Both the position numbers and the translations under genes were made by a program. Shown one piece after another: positions 46,715-55,459 of a stretch of 64,000 nucleotides of DNA. Under the pieces are notes generated by a model. The model was not told the DNA's origin, did no database searches, and was given only the letters and a program-made list of their open reading frames with translations. Within the stretch, counting starts at the first letter, position 1; the number at the start of each line of letters is the position of its first letter. Source of the stretch: Paenibacillus hunanensis (GTDB lineage: Bacteria; Bacillota; Bacilli; Paenibacillales; Paenibacillaceae); contig NZ_BMMB01000002.1 of assembly GCF_014645615.1 (NCBI RefSeq), forward strand, positions 310,001-374,000. Direction: 5' to 3'.

Positions 46715-47449
46715 ATGAAGTATACCGTATCCAAATGGTTATTATCTGGCGCACTTGCAATGACAGCCTGCTCTGCTATTTTACCCGTTCCGTCCAGTCA
46801 TGCCGCGGTGATTAATCATGATCAGGTGGTGGGCTTTAGCGAAGTCGCACCGACCAATGATTCGCAGCGCGCTGCCAAGACCTTTCAGCCCTTTCTTAAA
46901 GTCTACAATGGCAGTGTGCCGTTCCCTGCTGTCGATGCACAGGGGAATACAAGTGGTGGGCTGAAGCCGACAGGCTCACCGGAAGGACAGAGCAGCAAAA
47001 GCATCGGTCAGGTGTATGCACGCTCGGCATGGTACAACGGTGCATGGGCGATTATGTATTCGTGGTACTTTCCAAAGGATGAAGCCTCTCCATCACTCGG
47101 TCATCGTCATGATTGGGAATGTGCCGTCATCTGGATCGACGATCCAGCAGCTGCTAATCCAAAGGTACTGTCTATCTCGTACTCCCAGCACGGCGGCTTC
47201 CAAAATGCTGCGCCAGCAGGCAACAATATGAGTGGCTCGCATGCACTCATCGGCTATCGTAGCATCTGGCCACTGAATCATTCTCTCTTTAGTGTAACCG
47301 ATGTGGGCGGCACCCAACCGCTAATCAATTGGGAACAGCTCACTCCAGCTGCACGAGATGCGCTGAATACGACAGACTTTGGCGATGCTAACGTACCGTT
47401 CAAGGATTCGAACTTTATAAGCAATCTGCAAAAAGCGTGGTTTAAATAA
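46715..47449 (+). CDS. NPP1 family protein (necrosis- and ethylene-inducing NLP)
   Basis: Secreted protein of the NLP family, whose members damage plant plasma membranes by binding glycosyl inositol phosphoryl ceramides (family knowledge). 244 aa; signal peptide to about residue 30 (VPSSHA-A). The family heptapeptide GHRHDWE is exact at 129-135, with surrounding SWYFPKDE and AVIWIDDP. The mature part has a single cysteine (C136), so the disulfide of many type 1 NLPs is missing. AGGAGG precedes the ATG. Single gene; a diverged tandem copy of its 3' end follows. NLPs are patchily spread among bacteria, so transfer is plausible. Toxicity is not shown by sequence alone. Confidence 0.93.
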   Translation: MKYTVSKWLLSGALAMTACSAILPVPSSHAAVINHDQVVGFSEVAPTNDSQRAAKTFQPFLKVYNGSVPFPAVDAQGNTSGGLKPTGSPEGQSSKSIGQVYARSAWYNGAWAIMYSWYFPKDEASPSLGHRHDWECAVIWIDDPAAANPKVLSISYSQHGGFQNAAPAGNNMSGSHALIGYRSIWPLNHSLFSVTDVGGTQPLINWEQLTPAARDALNTTDFGDANVPFKDSNFISNLQKAWFK

Positions 47450-47534
47450 AGCTCACTGCTGCATAGTAATCCATGCGAAAAGCCGTGGCTTAAATAAAAT
47501 CCACCGCTGTATGGGAATTCATCCAAAAAGCCGT
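47431..47534 (+). repeat. Diverged tandem duplication of the NPP1 gene 3' end
   Basis: Bases 47431-47477, which include the last codons and stop, recur at 47478-47525 with about ten differences (AAAAGC..GTGG.TTAAATAAA). A third short start of the unit (AAAAGCCGT) begins the terminator. Confidence 0.65.
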
Positions 47535-47567
47535 TATCTCTCGGATGAGGAGATAGCGGCTTTTGTA
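47526..47567 (+). terminator. Terminator after the NPP1 gene
   Basis: AAAAGCCGTTATCTC pairs with GAGATAGCGGCTTTT with one G-T pair; loop of 9 bases. Confidence 0.85.
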
Positions 47568-47686
47568 TCCTAAACTACACCGTATTTTGTTTATAGTATG
47601 AGGGATACAGCTTCCATTTAAAGATTATAGATTACATAACTTTTAGAGTGTAGAATTTCTATGGTCTAAAGCTTCTATCTATTGCC

Positions 47687-48574
47687 TCATCGCTTCTGCA
47701 TCTGCTCACGCGTAAATCGCAGCCATTCCCGCGCCGCAAAGGATAAATACCGCTCACGATGCCAGATCATCCCAAGCTGCCACGGAATCGCTGGCTGTAC
47801 ATCCGGTACGATATGCAACTTCTCCTGATTGATCTGCCTACAAATCGTCTCCGGCAATAATGCAATCCCCAGCCCTGCGCTCACCATCTCACTGATCAGA
47901 TCCCATTGCGAGCTTTCATAAATAATCTTCGGCTGAAAGCCTGCTCGAATACACGAATCGATAATTCGTCCATGCAGCGTAAAGTCCTCGCGGAAAATAA
48001 TAAACGAATCCTCCGCTAACTCAATCAGCTCTGCCTGCTCCCGACCTGCTAGCGGATGTGTCACCGGAACGAGCAGATTCAGCTTTTCCTCTCGAAATGA
48101 GAAATACTCCAGTACCTGATCCGACACAGGCAATACAGCAACCCCGATATCCAGCGCACCACTGACCACATCATTTTCCACCTTCTTACCGCCGTCCTCA
48201 AACAGCTGAATCGTCACATTCGGATACAACTGATGAAATTGTCCAATAATCCTTGGAAAAAACCGCGACCCAATCATCGGCGGCAGCCCAATCCGCAGGT
48301 GCCCACTCTTCAAATTTCGCAAATCATCCAGCTGCGAGGACAGACTCTCAAACGACTTCACAATATTCTGCGCCTGCTGCTCAATCACTCGCCCCGCATC
48401 CGTCAACTCAATCGACCGCCCCACCCGATTAAACAAAGCCGCCCCCAGTTCCTCCTCCAACGCCCGAATCGTCTTACTAATAGTCGGCTGTGTAATAAAC
48501 AACGCCTCCGCCGCCCGCGTAAAACTCCCCAACCGCACAACTTCCATAAAATACTGCAAATGCCGAATATCCAT
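47687..48574 (-). CDS. LysR family regulator next to cidAB (CidR/YwbI-like)
   Basis: LysR-type transcription regulator, 295 aa: N-terminal winged helix (YFMEVVRLGSFTRAAEALFI, QPTISKTIRALEEELG) and effector domain. It is divergent from a cidA-cidB pair, the arrangement of CidR in Staphylococcus and YwbI-YwbHG in Bacillus, where acetate or pyruvate-related metabolites signal to the regulator (family knowledge). It should activate cidAB. The codon and base composition of the first third is oddly C-rich on the plus strand. ATG at 48574; the ribosome site (GAGGAGGCG) is close. Confidence 0.9.
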   Translation of the reverse strand: MDIRHLQYFMEVVRLGSFTRAAEALFITQPTISKTIRALEEELGAALFNRVGRSIELTDAGRVIEQQAQNIVKSFESLSSQLDDLRNLKSGHLRIGLPPMIGSRFFPRIIGQFHQLYPNVTIQLFEDGGKKVENDVVSGALDIGVAVLPVSDQVLEYFSFREEKLNLLVPVTHPLAGREQAELIELAEDSFIIFREDFTLHGRIIDSCIRAGFQPKIIYESSQWDLISEMVSAGLGIALLPETICRQINQEKLHIVPDVQPAIPWQLGMIWHRERYLSFAAREWLRFTREQMQKR

Positions 48575-48770
48575 CCCAACGCCTCCTCAATGTAACATAT
48601 TCCTGTATCTATTTATCTATTCATCTATTTGCCTATGTGCTTACATCTATTATGTGTTTTTTATATACTTATGCGTTCGTTTATCTATTGTTTTACCCAT
48701 CCCTCCACCTTCTCCCCATCCTCCCTGTTACCGCCTTATCACCTCAACAAATCATTTCCTCTTCACCTTA

Positions 48771-48826
48771 CGATCTGCTACTACTATCTACCATCCACAC
48801 GATCTGCTACTACTATCTACCATCCA
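48771..48826 (+). repeat. Two direct copies of a 27-base sequence
   Basis: The sequence starting CGATCTGCTACTACTATC occurs at 48771-48797 and identically at 48800-48826. It lies in a pyrimidine-rich intergenic stretch (48600-48900) almost free of G on the plus strand. Long frames there are compositional artefacts. Confidence 0.9.
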
Positions 48827-48933
48827 TCCACTCCACTGCCCTATATAAAGCATACAAAATCTCATACACACGCCTCATTAAACAAAAATGCCCCCTCACC
48901 ATAGCGTGTATGCAAACACCCCTGTCCCTCCTA

Positions 48934-49064
48934 GCACAGAACGAAGGGAAGGAAATAAGGGAAACGGACGGACTTTTGAGCACGGGAATCTACATTTCAC
49001 TCCTACTTCGTAGATTCCTGTGCGAGACGGAAGTCCGTTCCCTTATTTCTTCCCGAAGTGGTGC
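48934..49064 (+). repeat. Palindromic intergenic element, short form (copy F)
   Basis: Arms GGGAAGGAAATAAGGGAA and TTCCCTTATTTCTTCCC; inner stem GCACGGGAATCTAC / GTAGATTCCTGTGC. It is nearest to copy A. GGACGGACT and AGTCCGT add pairs between the two stems. Located between the lysR and cidA starts. Confidence 0.87.
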
Positions 49065-49251
49065 ATACAAGACAACACCAGTGTTTAACACCCGCCCTCC
49101 CACCCATATCCAAACGGAATACATTTCATGCCATATATGAATTTTACTCATGAAAGAAACAGATGTAAAATTTTCATATCAACTAAAACACTCTTCATTT
49201 CCTTACAACTGTTATTTACACATCGAATATTAAGAGAGAAGGATTTACCTC

Positions 49252-49623
49252 ATGAAAAATATAGGGAAAGGCATTATCCAAGTCGCTGCGCTGATGGGTT
49301 TCTCCGAGCTACTGAATCTGCTGGTGAGCTGGCTGCATCTGCCTGTTCCCGGCAGTATTATCGGCATTGCGATTTTATTTATTTTGCTACAATCTCGCGT
49401 TATCAAGCTGGAATGGGTCGATATCGGAGCAAGCTGGCTACTGGCGGAGCTGCTACTCTTCTTCATTCCATCTGCTGTCGGGGTGATGAACTACATTCCG
49501 ATGCTAGAGCAGGATGGCGTACGCATTATGGTCATTGTTATTTTCAGCACGATTCTCGTTATGGCTAGCTCGGGTCTACTGGCTGCCATCATGTCCAAAC
49601 GAAAGGAGCGTCATTCCTCATGA
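49252..49623 (+). CDS. cidA: CidA/LrgA family holin-like protein
   Basis: Small membrane protein, 123 aa with four hydrophobic segments (IIQVAALMGFSELLNLLV, GSIIGIAILFILLQS, WLLAELLLFFIPSAVGVMNY, VIFSTILVMASSGLLAAI). The LHLPVPGSIIG and LFFIPSAVGVM blocks are the family signature. With CidB it forms a system first described as holin-like in programmed lysis and later linked to pyruvate handling. AAGGA precedes the ATG. Its stop overlaps the cidB start (ATGA). Confidence 0.93.
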   Translation: MKNIGKGIIQVAALMGFSELLNLLVSWLHLPVPGSIIGIAILFILLQSRVIKLEWVDIGASWLLAELLLFFIPSAVGVMNYIPMLEQDGVRIMVIVIFSTILVMASSGLLAAIMSKRKERHSS

Positions 49624-50300
49624 ATTCGATTATTTTCCTACTGGCAACATTGATCATCTATGCAGGAGCGAAGAAGCTATACAAGCGCTTCCCGCGTGTA
49701 TACCTGTCGCCTTTGCTGACGACTCCACTCGTGCTGGTCATCGTGCTGCTCATCATGAAGATTCCATACACGAATTACAATGAAGGCGGTCATCTGCTGT
49801 CCCTGTTACTACAGCCAGCAACGATTGCATTTGCGATACCACTGTACAAAAACTTGCCCACACTCAAAAAGCACGCCAGCGCGATTATCGCGAGTGTGCT
49901 TTGCGGATCGCTCGTTGCGGTGAGCACATCGGCATTGTTTGCCAAGCTGCTGCATCTGGATCATAATCTGATGAGTAGCATTATCCCACGCTCGATCACT
50001 ACACCGATTGCGATGAATGTATCCCAAGCGATTGGCGGTGTACCTACGATTACTGCTGTGTTCGTGATCATCACTGGACTGATTGGCAGTATGATCGGCC
50101 CGTATATGGTAAAATGGTTCCGAATCGAAAGTGAGATTGCCCGAGGCATTCTATTCGGTACAGCGGCTCACGGTACAGGCACATCGAAAGCATTTGAGCT
50201 CAGCTCATTGACTGGAACGATCTCCAGTATCTCGATGATTCTGTCGGCTTTATTTACACTGGCGACCACGCCTATTCTTGCACTTATGATGCTGCCCTGA
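49620..50300 (+). CDS. cidB: CidB/LrgB family membrane protein
   Basis: Partner of CidA, 226 aa, about six to seven membrane segments. Family blocks are PLLTTPLVLVIVLL, PRSITTPIAMNVSQAIGG and AAHGTGTSKAFE. The start overlaps cidA by four bases, with AAAGGAG inside the end of cidA, so the two are translationally coupled. The stop codon lies in the loop of the terminator. Confidence 0.94.
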   Translation: MNSIIFLLATLIIYAGAKKLYKRFPRVYLSPLLTTPLVLVIVLLIMKIPYTNYNEGGHLLSLLLQPATIAFAIPLYKNLPTLKKHASAIIASVLCGSLVAVSTSALFAKLLHLDHNLMSSIIPRSITTPIAMNVSQAIGGVPTITAVFVIITGLIGSMIGPYMVKWFRIESEIARGILFGTAAHGTGTSKAFELSSLTGTISSISMILSALFTLATTPILALMMLP

Positions 50301-50318
50301 ACGGGCAGCTTTTTTTGT
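50291..50318 (+). terminator. Terminator of cidAB
   Basis: GCTGCCC (50291-50297) pairs with GGGCAGC (50303-50309) and runs into TTTTTTT. The cidB stop TGA is in the loop. Confidence 0.87.
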
Positions 50319-50730
50319 GTCTGTATAAATAAACTATTACATACATAGTTGCATAAATAACTCCCTTTTGATACCCATCATTTAAATATAATTTTATACG
50401 TATAAGTGAATAATTATTAGTTTAGTTAAATTTTTTATTATATTAATTGTAGGTTATTCAATTGTGTTTTCTATTAATAAATAGTTTGAATTGTTGCAAC
50501 AACTATATAAAAGCCGCTGTTAAATCCATTATTATCCATGTATTATTAACGTATATATTCGGACAATTTCCAAAATTTTTATCCAGTCCCAATTGCAAAA
50601 GATGAATTTTATACCGATATTGTTGTATATTTATATAAGAGCAGCCTGATGATTGGAGCCAACAGGCAGACGAATTTTGATCAATCGATAATGTGATAAT
50701 CTAAACTGACCAAAGCGGAGGACCTTAATC
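50319..50730. other. AT-rich intergenic region upstream of the AbrB-type gene
   Basis: 412 bases, very AT-rich, probably holding the promoter of the following gene; I find no single convincing -35/-10 pair, no gene and no structured RNA. Confidence 0.4.
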
Positions 50731-51213
50731 ATGAAAAAAACAGGTATGGTACGTCAATTGGACAGTCTCGGCAGAATCGTTATTCCGAAAGAGATTCGGG
50801 ATACGATGGAGATTGGCATTAGTGATCCGATGGAATTTTTTATTACCGAAAAAGAAATTATCTTCCGCAAGCACAAAGGCATTCAGTGCATTTTCTGCGG
50901 TAGCTTTGACGATCTGATGTACTACAAGGATCAATTCATTTGTGGGGTATGTGCGGAGCAGATGGGTGACGAATCCCAGCATATTCCGATGGAGCAAATG
51001 ACCGAAGCGCCTGCATTTAGTCGCAATTTGCAGTCTTCTCTACGTAAGTCCAGAAGTAAACGCGGTGAGATGCTGACCAAGGTGGAAACAGCGATGCAGG
51101 AAAATCCTGGCGCGACACAAAATGAGCTAGCTCGCATACTGGGCATCTCGCAAAGCCGTGTTTGCCAGATTCAAAAGGAATTGCGTGCATCCAGTTCTAC
51201 TTACGAGCGCTAA
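50731..51213 (+). CDS. AbrB-type regulator with Cys4 zinc site and C-terminal HTH
   Basis: Predicted transcription regulator, 160 aa in three parts. Residues 5-48 are a SpoVT/AbrB swapped-hairpin DNA-binding domain (MVRQLDSLGRIVIPKEIRD). Residues 53-74 have two CxxC pairs, CIFC and CGVC, a likely zinc ribbon. Residues 120-152 are a helix-turn-helix (ATQNELARILGISQSRVCQI) after a basic linker (SLRKSRSKRG). AbrB-plus-zinc proteins are known in Firmicutes; the added HTH is less usual. GGAGG lies before the ATG at 50731. Single gene; the targets are unknown. It could act in transition-state control like AbrB. Confidence 0.85.
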   Translation: MKKTGMVRQLDSLGRIVIPKEIRDTMEIGISDPMEFFITEKEIIFRKHKGIQCIFCGSFDDLMYYKDQFICGVCAEQMGDESQHIPMEQMTEAPAFSRNLQSSLRKSRSKRGEMLTKVETAMQENPGATQNELARILGISQSRVCQIQKELRASSSTYER

Positions 51214-51591
51214 GAATTGGCGATGAGCAGGATGTAGCACCGATCACTTGCTTTGCTTGATCCGATGATCGTTTGACGAGCAGTATAACGAACCATTTAT
51301 CATTTTCTAGTCGAAGACATGATCGATACGAACGACGGAAACAGCTCTAAATACAGCTGTGCTCCAAGCGCCTGTTCATACTGGTATCGATTCCATTATG
51401 TAATGTATCGCTACCGATGGTTAGAGATGCAATGGATGAGGGCTATCGCCTGGCTTTGAGCTATAGATGATAAGGGTAGGCTTGTTATCCGTATCTCGCT
51501 CACGATGGTCTGAATATAGGCGTGCTTGTGAAGAAGTCTATTCTTTTGCTCATAACATTGAATTTTATACGATTACAAATGAACCCCCACT

Positions 51592-51628
51592 GCATTCCAT
51601 CATAGATGGATTCAAGGTGGGGGTTTTA
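51592..51628. terminator. Terminator between the AbrB-type and DUF2087 genes
   Basis: AACCCCCAC pairs with GTGGGGGTT, with partial pairing of the inner ATTCCATC/GATGGATT, then TTTT. The 51214-51591 stretch before it shows no gene or other signal. Confidence 0.75.
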
Positions 51629-51717
51629 AAATCGCTGTAGATTGGATATACCTGTAGTTTTGATATCGCCACAGATTGTGATGTAACTACTAGCTTGAAT
51701 ATGTTCATGAACAGTAA

Positions 51718-52503
51718 TTATTTCTTCACCCAATACGCACTACCATCCTCATGACGATCCATAAAGCCGTATTCGATCATATATCGGCGCAGCGTAACAT
51801 AATCGGCAAATGCAGCAGATAGCACCTCATTCACCTGTTTTTCTGTATACTGACGATTGCTATCAAAACGCTTCACCAGATGACGCAAAATAATAATTTT
51901 TCGTTTCTCCTTGCGTGGGAATTCAGACAATGGCCCATCCAATCCCTCTTTAAAATACTGCTTCAGGAGCAATGCACTTTCTTGCTCTGTAATGTTATAC
52001 CGTTCATCCACCATCGTCGCCGTACGATGAATCTCGATAAATGGTGCAGGGTCATTACTCTGTTGCTCCAGCAGCTCCATAATCGCCAATAACACTCGTG
52101 CCTGCTTGGCTTTCTCTCGCAATGCAAACCGATGGTTGCGAATGGTCGATTTACTACTCCCATGCTCGGCTACCAGCTCCGCATCACTTTTCCCTTCATA
52201 AAAAGATTGCAGTAAATTACATTGTAGCTCCGTTAAGCCGGTCAGCTTTTTGTTCAGCGTGAGCAAATAATGGAACATGGAGACGTAATTCAAGCGAATA
52301 TGCTGCTGAACGAAGCGCTCCGCCTCAAAATACAGCCCATCCTGCTCATAGATTCTCCCCTTTTCAAATACCTGCCCATCGATCAGACATACAAACCCAC
52401 CAAATGGCCCTGCATGTGCATCCTCCATATATCCCTGCTTCAGCTCTTCCAATGAAGCCTGCCAAAAACGATCGGCTTGCTGCTTGCTGGTTATTTCACT
52501 CAT
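51718..52503 (-). CDS. DUF2087 domain protein with LuxR-like HTH
   Basis: 261-aa predicted regulator. The C-terminal 75 residues match DUF2087 (EFPRKEKRKIIILRHLVKRF, YVTLRRYMIEYGFMDR, ending AYWVKK). The middle (LTELQCNLLQSFYEGKSDAELVAEHGSSKSTIRNHRFALREK) resembles a LuxR/sigma-4-type HTH: only its core SDAELVAEHGSSKSTIRNHR matters. This pairing is known in Firmicutes, function undefined. The N-terminal part is unrecognised. AAAGGAG precedes the ATG. Single gene; DNA binding is inferred. Confidence 0.82.
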   Translation of the reverse strand: MSEITSKQQADRFWQASLEELKQGYMEDAHAGPFGGFVCLIDGQVFEKGRIYEQDGLYFEAERFVQQHIRLNYVSMFHYLLTLNKKLTGLTELQCNLLQSFYEGKSDAELVAEHGSSKSTIRNHRFALREKAKQARVLLAIMELLEQQSNDPAPFIEIHRTATMVDERYNITEQESALLLKQYFKEGLDGPLSEFPRKEKRKIIILRHLVKRFDSNRQYTEKQVNEVLSAAFADYVTLRRYMIEYGFMDRHEDGSAYWVKK

Positions 52504-52691
52504 CGTGATTGCTCCTTTACTTGGATAGAATAAATTAAATAGTCGACTTTTTATATTTATATATTAATGTCTATTAAATAAATAGTCAAATTTATATTTT
52601 GTCTATTAAAAACACAAACAAATTCATATTTTTCAGATTATATTTCGTTCGTATTCGGTTTGAGTCGGATTATACTCTGAATATTACATAA

Positions 52692-52742
52692 AAATAACCA
52701 GCCCGCCTTCAGTTCATGACCGAAGAGGAGCTGGTTATTTAC
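52692..52742 (-). terminator. Terminator of the lipoprotein gene
   Basis: AAATAACCAGC pairs perfectly with GCTGGTTATTT; on the minus strand it ends in TTATTTTTATG. The 52504-52691 gap is AT-rich promoter-like DNA for the DUF2087 gene. Confidence 0.78.
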
Positions 52743-52852
52743 AATGTACAATATAACAAGTATAGCCAATACAGCAGATACAGCTAGCCATCAGTCGAAC
52801 GTCCAATTAGCATCCACTCAGCATTAATCTTCTCATTTTAATCTAGCTCACT

Positions 52853-53443
52853 TTAATTCAACTCTTTTTGCAAATAGTCTGTGACCGCACTAATTTTAGT
52901 TTTCATCTGCTTCAGATTAAGTGGCTTTGTTTTAGAAATTCTCGTGATTTGAATCAGAATATTATTGTAAGAGATTAAACAAGTATCGTATTGATCTAGT
53001 ATTGGCTCATTTTGCTTCTGCTTTAGCGTATTGCTGGGCCAGGAGATCATATCTTTGCCAAGCGAATGCGGGAGATAGATCACATCGACTACCGTAAACG
53101 CATCGCCTTGATTATCCTTATAGATTAATTGTTTTTGCGTCGTATCATTGGATTGCTCCCCATTCTTCGTCAAAAAAGAGCGTGTATTGAAGGAGTCAGC
53201 TGGATCGATCGCTACCAGATTCGTGTCTGTCGTATGCTTTACGATATGGGCGTCTGGGAATACTAGATTGGTGGAGCTTTGATCAAATAGCTTTTCGTAT
53301 TGTTGGTAGCTGTATACGGTATCCGAGCTAGCGGTAGTTGAAGCTACAGGAGCGGCTTGCTTTGGGGTGCTAGCGGTCTCTTGCTTGTCACAGGCAGCGC
53401 ACAGAATGGAAACAGCAATCCATAGCATGAGGAGGTACTTCAT
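52853..53443 (-). CDS. Hypothetical lipoprotein
   Basis: 196-aa predicted surface lipoprotein. The N-terminus is a type II signal peptide with lipobox LCAAC (Cys about residue 18), followed by a Thr/Ala/Gln-rich linker and a domain without known motifs (YSYQQYEKLFDQSSTNLVFP, VVDVIYLPHSLGKDMISW). No family is recognised. The DNA upstream holds a decayed hexamer array. It is on the same strand as pbuE but separated from it by a terminator. Confidence 0.75.
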   Translation of the reverse strand: MKYLLMLWIAVSILCAACDKQETASTPKQAAPVASTTASSDTVYSYQQYEKLFDQSSTNLVFPDAHIVKHTTDTNLVAIDPADSFNTRSFLTKNGEQSNDTTQKQLIYKDNQGDAFTVVDVIYLPHSLGKDMISWPSNTLKQKQNEPILDQYDTCLISYNNILIQITRISKTKPLNLKQMKTKISAVTDYLQKELN

Positions 53444-53544
53444 TTGGCTTCACTCTTTTCTATGTAAGTTGTTGAATCGTATCGCTATATTATGACTTTA
53501 CTTTACACACCCATCTAACGTATACCGGGGGTGGATTGGCTACT

Positions 53545-53622
53545 CTATTTTTATTTTTATTTTTATTTCAATTCCGATTTCTATTGCTGTTTCTGTTCCT
53601 GTTTCTGCTTCTAATTCTGTTC
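53545..53622 (+). repeat. Decayed hexanucleotide array, 13 units
   Basis: Thirteen successive 6-base units of the pattern CTATTT/TTATTT/CTGTTT/CTGTTC keep perfect phase but vary in sequence. It resembles an older, mutated counterpart of the perfect hexamer arrays at 43466 and 61939. Confidence 0.75.
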
Positions 53623-53634
53623 TGCTGCAAAATA

Positions 53635-53676
53635 AAACCGAGCACTCTTTTCAATAAGAGAACTCGGTCTTTTTCT
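53635..53676. terminator. Terminator after pbuE
   Basis: ACCGAG..CTCTT pairs with AAGAG..CTCGGT; T-rich on both strands. Confidence 0.78.
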
Positions 53677-53722
53677 CACTCACTATTTATCTTAGCAAAA
53701 CAGGTCGTTTCCGATCCCTATC

Positions 53723-54907
53723 TTATGAAGAATGCACAGCCTGCTTGCTCACGCGCCTAGCTGCTACAGCCGGACGGGACAGCGAGTACAGCGCGCACAG
53801 GAAGGACAGTAAAACAATCGCTGCGCCAACCCATGAATTCATGTTTACCGTACCAGTATTTTTAACCACGATTCCACCGAGAGCGGAGCCGATGGCGATA
53901 CCAACCTGGAGTGCGGAGAAGTTGAAGCTTTGCTGAATATCGGATGTTTCCGGTGCATTTTCGATCAGGTAGCTTTGCTGTGCTGGCGACAGTGCCCAGC
54001 TCAGTGCGCCCCAGACGAACAGTACGATCGGGAAGATCCAGATCGATTTGACAGCGAGTGGCAGTACGAACATCGTCAGAGCAAATACACCGATCACGAT
54101 CAGAATACTACGGCGGCTACCCAGACGGTCAGACATCATTCCGCCGATCATGCCACCACTTACAGCAGCAATACCGAATACGAAGTATACAATACTAATC
54201 CAGTATGCATTCAATCCCATCGTATTTTCCAGAAACGGTGTCAAATACGCATACATTGTATAGTGACCTGCCAGCAGCAGCATCGTTACGAGATGCGCGC
54301 TGAAGATTTTAGCATTTTTCAGAGAAGCGAGCTGTGCGCGCAGTGGCATGGATTCTTCAACTGGAATACGCTCCATGAACAAGGCTACGATCAGCATAGC
54401 AACGAGGGTCAGCAGCGCAATCGCCAGGAACAGCACGCGCCAGCCAAGTGCTTCTTGAATCAGAACGCCGATCGGTACGCCGAGTACGATCGATGAGCTA
54501 ATTCCCATCGAGATAATACCGATAACGCGAGCACGGAATTGTGGGGCTACGACTTTTACTGCAATCGTTAGTGACAGGGTAACGATCAGCGATCCGCTCG
54601 CTGCTGTCAGCATACGTGAAGCAAACAATACTTCATAGTTCGGACTCCAAAATGCGAGCATACTACCCGCTGTAAAGATCAGCATCGACCACAGATACAG
54701 CGACTTCCGTTCCACACGGGAAGTGAGCGCCAGTAACGTTGGGCCAGCAATCGCATAGACTAATGCATAAATGGTGATAAGCTGTCCTGCCGTACCGATC
54801 GATACGTTCAGATCACGCGAAATCTCTGGCAGTACACCACCGATAATCAATTCAATCAAGCCGACCGTGAAGGTCGCAATGGTCAAAATCAGTACCTTGA
54901 AATTCAA
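53723..54907 (-). CDS. pbuE: Purine efflux transporter PbuE (MFS)
   Basis: Major-facilitator exporter of hypoxanthine/adenine and toxic purine analogues, 394 aa, twelve membrane segments. The sequence follows Bacillus PbuE closely in motif order (TVGLIELIIGGVLPEI, GHYTMYAYLTPFLE, GMMSDRLGSRRSI, SPAQQSYLIE, SDIQQSFNFSALQVGIA). The best evidence is the adenine-type riboswitch in its leader, as in B. subtilis. The start is TTG at 54907, nine bases after AAAGGAG, giving the N-terminus MNFKVLIL as in the homologue; the longer frame to 55105 runs through the riboswitch and is not coding. Confidence 0.94.
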   Translation of the reverse strand: MNFKVLILTIATFTVGLIELIIGGVLPEISRDLNVSIGTAGQLITIYALVYAIAGPTLLALTSRVERKSLYLWSMLIFTAGSMLAFWSPNYEVLFASRMLTAASGSLIVTLSLTIAVKVVAPQFRARVIGIISMGISSSIVLGVPIGVLIQEALGWRVLFLAIALLTLVAMLIVALFMERIPVEESMPLRAQLASLKNAKIFSAHLVTMLLLAGHYTMYAYLTPFLENTMGLNAYWISIVYFVFGIAAVSGGMIGGMMSDRLGSRRSILIVIGVFALTMFVLPLAVKSIWIFPIVLFVWGALSWALSPAQQSYLIENAPETSDIQQSFNFSALQVGIAIGSALGGIVVKNTGTVNMNSWVGAAIVLLSFLCALYSLSRPAVAARRVSKQAVHSS

Positions 54908-55018
54908 GCCTTCTCTCTCCTTTGTTTTAAACGATTCATTTTTAACATGCATGCAGACAGATCGACAGGAGCCGCTGCTTATGTTCAAAACGGGAGTGCC
55001 GGAATGCTGCAAAATCCA

Positions 55019-55132
55019 TAAAAAAATCCTGATTACAACAGGATGCATAGACGATGCACCATCTGTAGTAATCAGGATTGTTCGGTTCCTGGTAGAGACC
55101 CTCAAACCATATTATTGAGGTTATACACGATG
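55019..55132 (-). promoter_or_regulatory. Adenine-type purine riboswitch with terminator
   Basis: Minus strand 55132-55060 folds as a purine aptamer: P1 CATCGTG/TACaGATG, J1/2 TATAA, P2 CCTCA/TGAGG, loop with ATATGG, J2/3 GTCTCTACC, P3 AGGA/TCCT with loop ACCGAACAA, then GATTAC. The ligand-reading base is T (55071), the adenine type. AATCCTGATTAC (55079-55068), which includes P3 and P1 bases, can instead pair with GTAATCAGGATT followed by TTTTTTT (55036-55019). Ligand binding should prevent termination: an ON switch. Confidence 0.93.
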
Positions 55133-55459
55133 TATGATAAATTCCTTCACTCATTCAGTTGTAGGTTAATCATTGATGGGACGTCACATCAACATTACAT
55201 ACCTTACCAGATGAGAAATGAAATTTCAATAGTTATTTTCAGTAAATTTAAAAGTATTTTTAGTAAATCTGAAAACCCTGCTACTATGCACACATCTGAA
55301 ATTTGATCCTATTTTAATATCCAATCCTAATATAACAAAGGATTGAATTACGAGAAAATAATTTTCATGATGAAAATTCTCAAGCTTTATTCTTTTTATA
55401 TTACTTATTTGGTTGTGATATAAACAACGAATTTCAAACAAGAATCCGGCTACTTGAAT

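Noticed and set aside
46510..46815. 101-codon frame and a 14-codon frame (MKKDLIGHPIMNKL) upstream of the NPP1 gene
   Set aside because: The long frame overlaps the NPP1 start. The short one has a weak ribosome site but no attenuator to make it a leader peptide.
54942..55154. 70-codon frame on the minus strand upstream of pbuE
   Set aside because: It is the riboswitch and its terminator read as protein.
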